This document shows positions 40,630 to 64,000 of a DNA stretch of 64,000 nt, piece after piece; the first letter of the stretch is position 1, and each line of letters opens with the position of its first letter. Source of the stretch: Beaufortia kweichowensis (lineage: Eukaryota > Chordata > Actinopteri > Cypriniformes > Gastromyzontidae); the NCBI GenBank assembly GCA_019155185.1, contig CM032808.1, positions 10,537,607-10,601,606 on the forward strand, given 5' to 3'. A model generated the notes under the pieces. The model had not been told where the DNA came from and searched no databases. It saw nothing but the letters and a program-made list of their open reading frames with translations. Position numbers and translations under genes: made by a program.

Positions 40630-40690
40630 CTTCCCTATTCAAAAGTCTCCCTTCCCACAAGCCCTTGCGAAGCCAACCGGAAGTGCGTAG
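40618..40690 (-). promoter_or_regulatory. psmd11 core promoter motifs: YY1-like over the start codon, ETS upstream
   Basis: The psmd11 ATG lies in AAGATGGCAGC on the minus strand, which matches the YY1 core (AAGATGGC) often found just downstream of start sites in housekeeping genes. About 50 bp upstream, CCGGAAGTG on the plus strand at 40677-40685 is a consensus ETS/GABP site. The local sequence is GC-richer than its surroundings and no TATA box is evident. The transcription start is inferred, not seen. Confidence 0.5.
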
Positions 40691-41399
40691 AATACCTACG
40701 GACGGGGAAAAATTTGGGATTTGTAGTGTTTTCTGCAGTTACTGTTTAGATTTAAATAAACCAGAAATGCACTGGGATTTAGGTAACTCTTAACATCTCC
40801 TTTTACTAGTAAACTCCATGACCAAAACGCATCATGATTGCATATACATAATTACGTGGTATTAAATATAGAACACTATCCATATCACAGTGGCTGGGCT
40901 GAACAAATTAGATTTCCTTCTTAATCGGTCTCAGGTATTCAGAATTGGCACGAATGTTTTTACATTGCACTTTTACATTTTATATATATTATATTGATTT
41001 ACTTTATATTTTAAATATATTTACTTGTTTCTTTAATCTGCTAATTTTATACTTCAATGTACTTAAAACCTAAATATTTTCTCTAAAAGTTTGTTGTAAG
41101 GTTGGGCCGTGATCAACAGCACCAAGACCGAGCACACGGAGGCGCTACAGCACATGTTTCTAAATGCTGTACGCAGTGCGCGATTCCCTGATGACAGCAC
41201 AACATCAAACTGAATCCCGTATCTGCTGCTGTGGACCAATAGCACAGCTTCACAGTTCTCAGCATCACCAACCAAAGGAAGTATCCAGTATCCCTAGACC
41301 ATCGGAGCGCCCACAGAGACTTCTGTCAAGGCGTGAAGATTTGTTTGTTTTCTTGTTTGATTATTTTATTGGAATTTAGACCACCTGATAATCTTTGCT

Positions 41400-41696
41400 T
41401 TTAATCCATTCTTTGGTTTTTCCGATCCTGCATCTCTGATGCGCAGTATATCAAGGATAAACCCAGACAGCCATTACTGCGGCTCTTGTTTTTCTAAAGC
41501 ATCGTGGTGGGGACCAGGTTTCTGTAAGTATGCAGCTTTTCTATTCATAACGGTTTTGCGCTAATTTGGACAGTTGTTTGTTGGCCATATTTTCTAGGTA
41601 TTACATTTTGCGGAGATGAAGTGTAGATTGGCTTAATTTACGCTTATTTTTTGTTGATTCATCTTGAATCGTCTCTTTTCTTTCTTTCTTTCTTTC

Positions 41697-41736
<40 letters not shown>

Positions 41737-42639
41737 TTCTTTCTTTCTGTATGTCTTTCTTTTTGTTAATCTAAGGATGAAAGTCATTCTGCGTGATGAA
41801 GCTTATCTCTTTTGCTCATGTAAACATGGCAGTGAGGGCGCGCACATTTTCAGAACCTTGGACAGTAGCCGATACATTTAAGCCACGCGCAAATGCGTTA
41901 CGGCAGATGGTTTCTTATCTTTATTTTTGTGATTTTTCAAAACATATATAAACATACATTGAACAAGATACAAAATGCTTCATTTAACCCACGTTTACGA
42001 ACGGGGATACAATGAAAACAGAATTGTAAACATTGAACTCGGCAGTGATGGCGATGTCTGTATTTGGCAATTTCTGTATTTGGTAATCATCACTTGTGTA
42101 TTGAACTGTAGGCTATACAACTGTATATAAATCTATAGGTAACGAATAATGATTTGAATAGAACATTGTCTGTGCGTGTGTCAGAAAATAAAAAATTAAT
42201 GCCTTATATTCAAATCTACCACATAATAATTTTATGAGGGCCATTTTTATATGACTGCATAGTGCTTCCACTCTTAAATGGCCTGATTTCGAATTAAACC
42301 ATTACTGAATCTATAACAAATCAGCTGAAGGATAAAAAATAATGTAAAATCATATGAGCAAAATAAATAACATAGATTTTATTTCTAATTTTATTTTTTT
42401 ATTATATTATAATTTTATTATTTTGCAATAATATGCAATAAATAAAATCTAAACATTTTGTAGAAATGAAAGTGTAAAAAATCTTATCCTCTAGTCAAAA
42501 AAAGACCTAATATTTTAAGCAATAATTTTCTGTGCAGTTTTTTGTAGTATTAAAAAAGCATGAAAAAAATAAAGCATAATATATATGTGTGTGTGCTAAA
42601 GACACAGAACACTGTTGATATATTTTTTTTCCCCTGCAG
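41400..42639 (+). other. cdk5r1: Non-coding first exon (3' part) and 5'UTR intron of cdk5r1
   Basis: A good donor (TTCT|GTAAGTATG) lies at 41524 and a strong acceptor (pyrimidine run, CCCCTGCAG) ends at 42639, placing 192 nt of 5'UTR in exon 2. Human CDK5R1 also has an untranslated first exon. The upstream limit of exon 1 is unknown; 41400 is nominal. The intron contains a (TTTC)n tract and AT-rich sequence. Confidence 0.6.
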
Positions 42640-42692
42640 GCTTTGCAGTGAAAGAGCCCTCATCTATCCCGACACCATTTTTCTTTAAATAG
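41439..42692 (+). other. Candidate spliced upstream ORF of cdk5r1
   Basis: If exon 1 (to 41523) is joined to exon 2 (from 42640), an ATG at 41439 opens a 45-codon frame that crosses the splice and ends at TAG 42690-42692, before the p35 start. The start context is weak (C at -3). A second short uORF of five codons starts at 42712. Both are read directly from sequence; translation is unproven and depends on the transcription start. Confidence 0.35.
41674..41762 (+). repeat. (TTTC)n tetranucleotide microsatellite
   Basis: About 90 bp of TTTC units with two interruptions, starting 150 bp past the cdk5r1 exon 1 donor. Confidence 0.9.
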
Positions 42693-42831
42693 AGCACCAA
42701 CCTAAATTTGGATGTCTAACACAGATTGAGCTAGTCTCAGGAAGCAGTGGGGCAAGTCCTCAGCTCCAGTTTTTGGAACCTTCTTTATCCGACCCTTAAC
42801 CTTCAGGTTCTGATTATCCTCTATTGGCACC

Positions 42832-43746
42832 ATGGGAACCGTGCTATCGCTTTCTCCCAGTTACCGTAAGGCTGCCCTGTTTGAGGATGGCCCTGCTACC
42901 GTGGGCCACTACACAGCTGTTCAAAACAGCAAGAACGCCAAAGACAAGAACCTGAAACGCCACCCGCTCATCAACGTGTTGCCATGGAAACGGATAGTAG
43001 CCGTTTCGGCCAAGAAAAAAGGCTCCAAGAAGGTGCAGCCTAACACCGCCTACCAGAACAATGTCTCCCACCTCAACAATGAGAACCTCAAAAAGTCACA
43101 GTCTTGCGCAAACCTCTCCTCCTTTACCCAGGATCAGTCGAGTCCAGCAAACCAAGGCTCCAAAAATTCCAACAATACAGCTTCTTCTGTTAAAAAGGCA
43201 CCTCTCTCTAACTCCAACGCCGTCCCTGGAACACCCAAGAGAGTAATCGTCCAAGCCTCCACCAGCGAGCTGCTGAGGTGTCTGGGGGAATTCCTGTGCC
43301 GGAGGTGTTACAGGCTCAAGCATCTTTCCCCCACCGACCCTGTGCTTTGGTTGCGCAGCGTTGATCGTTCTCTGCTGCTCCAAGGCTGGCAAGATCAAGG
43401 CTTCATCACCCCAGCCAATGTTGTGTTTGTCTACATGCTCTGCCGTGACGTGGTCTCCTCCGAGGTGGCCACGGAGCACGAGCTACAGGCCGTGCTCCTG
43501 ACCTGCCTCTACCTGTCTTACTCTTACATGGGCAATGAAATCTCCTACCCTCTCAAGCCATTCCTAGTGGAGACCTCTAAGGAGACATTCTGGGATCGCT
43601 GTCTGTCCATCATCAACATGATGAGTGCCAAGATGCTGCAGATCAACTCTGATCCTCACTATTTCACCCAGGTCTTCGCAGACCTCAAGAACGAGAGCCA
43701 GAAGGAGGAGGAGAGGAGTCGTCTGCTCATCGGCCTGGATCGGTGA
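42832..43746 (+). CDS. cdk5r1: Cyclin-dependent kinase 5 activator 1 (p35)
   Basis: A single coding exon of 304 codons (human p35 has 307), ATG in a good Kozak context (ACCATGG). It is the non-cyclin activator of CDK5, found mainly in neurons, and controls migration and neurite growth at membranes. Seen: the N-terminal MGTVLSLSPS gives Gly2 for myristoylation and a Ser8-Pro9 CDK site; a basic cluster at about 52-67; Phe98, matching the human calpain cut between residues 98 and 99 that makes p25; a low-complexity Ser/Asn/Gln linker at about 99-130, which diverges from the Pro-rich human one; a Thr134-Pro site; and the cyclin-fold activation domain from about 140 to 290, nearly identical to the human one through ASTSELLRCLGEFLCRRCYR and NEISYPLKPFLVE. 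It is head-to-head with psmd11 and tail-to-tail with myo1d. Teleosts carry cdk5r1a and cdk5r1b; which copy this is was not resolved. Confidence 0.97.
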   Translation: MGTVLSLSPSYRKAALFEDGPATVGHYTAVQNSKNAKDKNLKRHPLINVLPWKRIVAVSAKKKGSKKVQPNTAYQNNVSHLNNENLKKSQSCANLSSFTQDQSSPANQGSKNSNNTASSVKKAPLSNSNAVPGTPKRVIVQASTSELLRCLGEFLCRRCYRLKHLSPTDPVLWLRSVDRSLLLQGWQDQGFITPANVVFVYMLCRDVVSSEVATEHELQAVLLTCLYLSYSYMGNEISYPLKPFLVETSKETFWDRCLSIINMMSAKMLQINSDPHYFTQVFADLKNESQKEEERSRLLIGLDR

Positions 43747-46215
43747 GGGGTTCTGGAGGAGTTTTTGGTGGCACTCCTGTCTGGCATTTTTTCAACTCTT
43801 ATATGGGTGGAATAATTAATGAGCTAATGTATGTTTTAGTGGATTAGAGATTGCAGTCTATGTCTTTTAAATTCAGGCTTTTATCACTTTTAGCAATGGA
43901 TTTTTTGGACCTGAAGAGAAAATGCCAGACTGGAGTGGAACCAAAATCACATGCAACAAACATTTAAAATGACTAGACAGACTTTAAAAGAGGCAACGAG
44001 ACAAAAAGAACAACACACACACACACACTGAGCTATGAATGTGGAAAGGACTCAAACTGTTGTTTATCTGCAGGACAACTAATTTTTAGACTTGGCGCCA
44101 AGATCTTTGCCATATAAATGGAAGACTTATTGATTCACACTCAAGACACACATGGACTCCTGGATAGTGTTCATGAAACTGGACACTCAATGAATGATAA
44201 ACACACTGCTGTTGTAAAGTGTCTGTAAGAGTTTTTTCTTAAAAGGTTGGAGGGCGGTATGAATGAAAGGTTTGGCTGATACAAAATGTAAGCCACAAAC
44301 AAAGAATATGACTCTTATAATGGGCCAGCACTGCACAGTGGCTGTTTAGATGTTGAAGGTTGTCAGCACATTTGTAAGAAAGACCTACTGTATTTTCATC
44401 CACACACAAATCTCTCTGGTGGTTTACCTCTCCAAAGCTTTGTTTTACTGTTTTTTACAAACTGTATTCACCTAAATGCATAAACAATCTGGATGGTGTT
44501 TCTGAAACTACTTACAGTAATTTGTAAAGCCATCTGCATATGTGTTTAGGGAATGAAATAAGAACAAAGTACAAATATCTAGCTATGCCTGCTTCAATGA
44601 GCCATTGTTTTGTTGTTTTATTTTAATTTATACTCAGAATAGTTCCAGAAGTGTACAGAAAAGCCTACTGTAAATGTTACAGTGCCATACCTTTGATGAA
44701 AATCATGTAGGTCTAAAAATACATACCAAAGGCTGGCAAACTTTGGAATGGTAGGATTGTCATTAATAATGAGTATCTATTAAAATCGTAATTTATTGTT
44801 ATTTATTACTTACTTTCACACACTTCTCTCTTGCATTTAGAGATTTTAGTAATGTGTTGTAAAAATGATTCAAAGCGTTACATTTAAGTACAACTTTTAG
44901 GTTGGTGGCTACCTTTTGGTGAGGATGACGATTATGGTCGATGCACATTTGCATTTGGATGAGTTCTTTATTGCTAACATCTAGGAGCTTAGTTTAAACC
45001 ATTTTAAATCTGACAAACACCAAGGGTAATTCATCGTAGCGACAGATGATCGGTTTCAATATGTGAAACCAATTTCTTTGTGAAGTACTGTTGGGATGTT
45101 CTACATATCAGCACTGCAAAAGCAATCATCAGTTATTACCCCATGACTGGCATTAAATTAGATGAGATGTGGTGAGAGTTTCTATTGAAAAAATAGCCAT
45201 TGTGAGCATCAGTTCAAAACCATGCTGATGTTTTTAAGGGTTGGAATGGGTTTTAAAATACATGCCATTCTTAGCTGCTTTAAAGCCAAACAACTTTAAG
45301 AATTGTGAATGAAACAGGACTTTGGTCATGGGGTCACTGAATATTAGAGGATCTATTTAAAAACATCTCAACAGTGCTACATTGTGCATGCTTTCTTTCA
45401 GTAGTTATGTATCTTAATTTTCTTTACAAGTCAAAAAAGAAAAGAAACAAAATAATGTGACAGTCATATAAGCAAACATTATTACGTCTCTTTGTTAATT
45501 CATGCAAAACGTCTGTCGATCTCATGACACTGAATTTGTCCTTGAGAAGTGGGATGGACAGATGAACTGTGCTGTGTTCTTTTATGGGACAGAAGGCGTA
45601 CTGTATGTAAAGCTTAAGGAGGCCAATAATTCGCTCAGTAACGTGCCAGAAGAGGCGTAGACACAACTACTGAGTACAGCGAAGGGGACTTGCACTTTTC
45701 TGTGAGATATTGTCTGAGAAGACTGCAGGGGTTCAGAGTCCTGGGGCCCAAAGCAGGGAAGCTCTCTTTCACTGTTTGCCTGCTATCACCTGCCCCAGCC
45801 CACAAAAACGTGCCATTTTTCACATGCATCACAAAGTAGACCTTGGAAAAAAGCAAAACACTTAAAAAAAGATAAGATTAAAACTCTTGTCAAACTCTCT
45901 CTGTATCTTGTTGCGTAATTCTTTGTAGAACTGAAACAAAACAGTGTTACAAAAAATGACCGCATGGGAGTGTGAGCCTGCGAGCTTATTTGTATAGAAG
46001 AATGTGACGTGTGTAAGTTGATTTTTTAGAAACAGAGCATGGCCATGGTTTTTAGATGGTAGTACTCTATAGTGCTGGACATGCTGGAGGAGTCCTGATC
46101 TGTTACCTTTTTGTTCTTTCAAAAAAGATCTCTTGATGTAATTGAACTTTTTCATTTCGTTCCTGCTTATTTTGATTTATTTTTGTACCGTGATGGAAAA
46201 TAAAATGCACTGATC
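43747..46215 (+). other. cdk5r1: Long 3'UTR of cdk5r1
   Basis: About 2.45 kb without a credible coding exon between the p35 stop and an AATAAA at 46199-46204. Vertebrate CDK5R1 has a long, AU-rich, post-transcriptionally controlled 3'UTR, and this span fits that. It includes a short (CA)n run near 44010. The 3' limit is inferred from the hexamer. Confidence 0.5.
46199..46204 (+). terminator. Polyadenylation signal AATAAA, likely for cdk5r1
   Basis: Canonical hexamer in GGAAAATAAAATGC at the end of the long region downstream of p35; myo1d is convergent from the right. Confidence 0.5.
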
Positions 46216-48931
46216 ATTAATGGTTGTTTGAGGAAATTATAATTATTTGAAATTATAATTATTATATAAAGTTTTACAGCTGACATCACCAAAATAACAC
46301 GGTAATACTGGGCTAGCACTGTCCAATATGTAATGAGTCACAGTTTGGTACATAGATATTACATAACTGCAGCTTAGCAACATGAAATTTGGCAGTTTAC
46401 CAATGTAATGTCCTTTCCTCCATGATGTGGTCTCACATATTATCACAGGACATTATGTGGGACTTAATCAGGAAGTATTTAATTTTTAAATTTTTACATA
46501 CTGTATGTGCTTACTGTAGCTGACATTCTGAAAATGTAAAAATATGTAAAAAAATATATGTATCAGACACTTACTGAGACTAAACACAGTGACCTGACAG
46601 ATTCAGCAGCAGATTCTCTGTCACCTCTCTTCAGACTGAATCACTTCAGATTCGAATCATCACCAGCAGCAAACAGCTGCTCTTCCTGGATTTACAGCCT
46701 TTTTACCTTGTACAGCAAATCAATGAAATGACAATACATGAGTGAAGCGTCAGAGCAGACATTTCAAGGGCATGTTTATTTTCAAGAACAGATATTTGGT
46801 ACAGCGTTTATTTGCATAACAAAACTGTTATGGTAAATCAGTAATATGGTTTCAATGCGATATATCATTTTAAAACAAAGTAGCTGCATGGTTTCCGAAC
46901 AACATACTCGTCTTTTTCATACCTGCAAATTAATGAACAAATGCATGACGGACAGATTAATTATGCATCAATAATACACATATGAAAAAGATGCTGCATA
47001 GGAATTTCTTTTTGATTTGGTCTCGGACTGTTTAAACATTTTATTTTAAATTAATATATTACTTAAATATGAGAGGTATAAAAATAGGCACATAGAATGA
47101 TCAAACCAAATCCAGGTTGCCAAAATTAACCAAAATGAAAAAACTAAATTAGACAACAATTTAAAAAACATAAAACACAATTTCTTGGGAATTAAATTAT
47201 TCGGCACTTAAATGGAATTTGTAGGGTATAAGAAGAATGGAAAGAAATGATTATTTTGAACAAGAATCATTGATAGAACAAAACAACTTATCCACAAAAC
47301 AAAGATCAAAAATTACTTAAATCCTACAGTAATCCAGAGCCTTCATACATCTTCACACCTCTACTGATATAACACTGGATTTGACATAAGTGTCCCTTTA
47401 TCGCAAAAAAATGGTAGTAAATTTATTGTATTTATTGTGTCCTTTACCTTCCTGGCAGAGTGTTTTAAGAGCATTTCTTGATCGGTAAAGAATCTGCCAG
47501 TCTGTGGGCCAAGCCTAGAGAGAGATGGGGAAAAGCATCTGACTATATCTTCCCAGCAGCACTCTGGGGTTCTGCTTTTACTGACACACTTTAGAGATCC
47601 AGGCCAATAGTCAAGAGAGAGAATTCAGGGACAGAGAGAACGCGCATGACCGAGTGTATGAAGATGGAGTGTGGCATTGTGCTGCAAGACGGAATGCAAA
47701 AGCATTTTAAGATGAGGACCAGTTTGCATTCACATCACATCACACACCATGGCACATCACAGTGAGGACAGATGCTACTGATGGGAGTTTAGCAATGTTT
47801 CTGGCCGAGAGAAACGATCCTAATTAACTGATAAAAAGATCCGATTTTATGTAGCCGGCGGTCATGGAAATTACAATGGTTATCGATAAACAGATTTATG
47901 CAAAGACCTGCTTAGAAATAAAGAAAATAGGTCAATTTTTAGTTTGGCACTTTTTCAATCAGTACCGGAAAAGTCAAGCATTCAATACACGGTCAATATC
48001 AGCAATATGAATCAATCCTTTATTTCATTTTGGCTCATATAAAGAATGGCTGCAGCCTTTGTGCTACTTTAAATTTAGTGTTTGTAAACATAAAAGTCAC
48101 AATAGAATTATTAAGTAGATCTTCTGGTGTGCTATTGGTGCTTGGTCTCTTATTTAAAAATGGCAATAGAAAATGACAAAGTCTGACGCATTTACCTCCT
48201 ACTCTATTCCTGTCCGATTTTACTCCAAGATAAAGAAATATGTGAATACATGACAGTTCTTGCCTACCTACAGGTATGTTATATATAGCGTATACAGTAC
48301 ATTATATAAGCTATAATCCAATATCCAAAACAGATTTTCTGTATTTGCCTGAAGATATAAATGACCATATATATTCAGAAAAAAATTTAAATTACACAAG
48401 TGTTTAAAGCTCCTCTCCGAGCAGTTTTTAGATATGATCAACATATCCCTCTCATATCAACATTTCAGCAGTGACGTCAAGCCTGCTGCTTATGATCTGT
48501 GCAACACATTTGGACATATGCATCGTTAGTTTTTATCGCACACAAACCATTGATCACAACCCAACATATTCCCCTTGAAGAACAAAACTCTAAAATATCA
48601 AAACATGTCTGATATTTTAAAAGCACTGCATGTTTGCTCCACTATAAATATTGCATTTTTAATCACCCTTCTTTTTTGGTTGTTATGTTTAATAAATAAA
48701 TGCATCCTGGTCTGGTGGGTAATTCTTGTTACCGTGTTGTCATCTTCTACATAATCATACTAAGGACAAACTTTTCTATATGATTATTATCCGATTTATA
48801 TGCCATTTATCAGGCATATTAAGTATGGCTTCATTTTTGAGGTTCAACTCAAAAGTTGTGACTACTGTAAAACAAGTGATACCCTGCCTTTTAAAGTTTT
48901 GTCAACAGGTGCTGTTTGTACCCCTGGTTTC
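46205..48931. other. Interval between cdk5r1 and myo1d 3' ends
   Basis: Convergent gene ends; the myo1d 3'UTR occupies an unknown part on the minus strand (minus-strand AATAAA near 48019 and 46773 are candidate ends). No coding exon seen. Confidence 0.5.
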
Positions 48932-63435
<14,504 letters not shown>

Positions 63436-63686
63436 CTGGACAAAAATAGTGTACAACAAAAGATTAAGAGAAACAGCCAAAGTTGAATGTTTTCCAATAG
63501 AAAATACAAGTAAGTATTTAGATTTTTCCATTACATCAAGTAATGGATATATGCAAATAGATGATAAGGGAAAACCATCTTTTGTTCACCAGCAAAACAA
63601 TGTTTCCTGTAAAATGGCACCATTTAATTTTAACACCAAAAATAAGTAGTGACAATACTTCGACAAAATGTATTGGCAATATGACA

Positions 63687-63750
63687 TTTTTACATTTAGG
63701 CATTTAGCTGACGCTTTTATCCAAAGCGACTTACAATAGTAGGAGACAAT
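63687..63750 (+). repeat. SINE/L2-type 3' tail fragment
   Basis: CATTTAGCTGACGCTTTTAT followed by CCAAAGCGACTTACAA is the classic fish SINE/L2 tail. No tRNA-derived head is visible on either side; it lies in a myo1d intron. Confidence 0.65.
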
Positions 63751-64000
63751 TGTAGGAGATATGATTATGTCTTATTTTTATGTAACTGTAACTTAAATGG
63801 AATTCATTCAGAATGAAAAGAAACATGGTAAAGACACACCATAGCACCATATATAACACATCTGTTGTGTGTGAGATATTGCCGGACTCTTTAATGATAC
63901 ATATAATCTGATCTGTGGTACCCAAAGTGCATTTCAGTGGGTGTAAGCCCCGCCGTACAGATGAATAATAGATGATAATGGAACTCTAGGGAGCTGTTTT

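Noticed and set aside
43096..43479. 127-codon minus-strand frame opposite p35
   Set aside because: It is the antisense shadow of the strongly conserved cdk5r1 coding exon.

Overview
This is vertebrate nuclear DNA, most likely from a cypriniform teleost (zebrafish/carp type). The evidence is AT-rich intergenic DNA, short GT-AG introns, long (GA)n microsatellites, several families of short inverted-repeat (MITE-like) elements, a fish-type SINE/L2 tail, and five protein genes that read clearly as vertebrate orthologues. There is no sign of prokaryotic, viral or plasmid sequence, no CRISPR array and no rRNA or tRNA gene that I could see.

Layout. (1) 1-19.2 kb: no recognisable gene. It holds MITE-like elements at 3.9, 4.9, 5.2, 9.4, 13.4 and 14.9 kb, a perfect 28-bp inverted repeat at 12.96 kb, and some higher-complexity stretches that could be conserved non-coding DNA. 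(2) 19.25-20.33 kb, plus strand: a urotensin-II receptor (uts2r-type), a class A GPCR with an intronless coding region. (3) 24.6-34.8 kb, minus strand: ogfod3, a membrane-anchored 2-oxoglutarate/Fe(II) oxygenase, nine coding exons that splice to 318 codons. (4) 36.3-40.6 kb, minus strand: psmd11 (Rpn6), a 26S proteasome lid subunit, twelve coding exons that splice to 422 codons, with one GC-AG intron and a probable 3'UTR intron. (5) 41.4-46.2 kb, plus strand: cdk5r1 (p35), the neuronal CDK5 activator, with a single coding exon, an intron in the 5'UTR and a long 3'UTR. (6) 48.9-63.4 kb and beyond the right edge, minus strand: the last six coding exons of myo1d (unconventional myosin-Id), with a 10.5-kb final intron holding two (GA)n tracts.

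The joined exons keep frame at every junction for ogfod3, psmd11 and the myo1d part, and the first two give lengths equal or nearly equal to the human proteins, so the gene models are firm. From memory of the human map, uts2r-ogfod3 belongs to a 17q25.3 block and psmd11-cdk5r1-myo1d to a 17q11.2 block. Here the two blocks meet at about 34.8-36.3 kb, where an exact CTCF core motif lies. psmd11 and cdk5r1 are head-to-head, cdk5r1 and myo1d are tail-to-tail, and uts2r and ogfod3 are tail-to-tail.

The genes are not an operon or a pathway; they are neighbours by descent. I found no previously undescribed biological system. The most useful second-look items are the synteny junction with its CTCF motif, the GC-AG and 3'UTR introns of psmd11, a candidate CNC-bZIP element in psmd11 intron 1, a spliced upstream ORF in cdk5r1, the perfect palindrome at 12.96 kb and the nested MITE at 51 kb.
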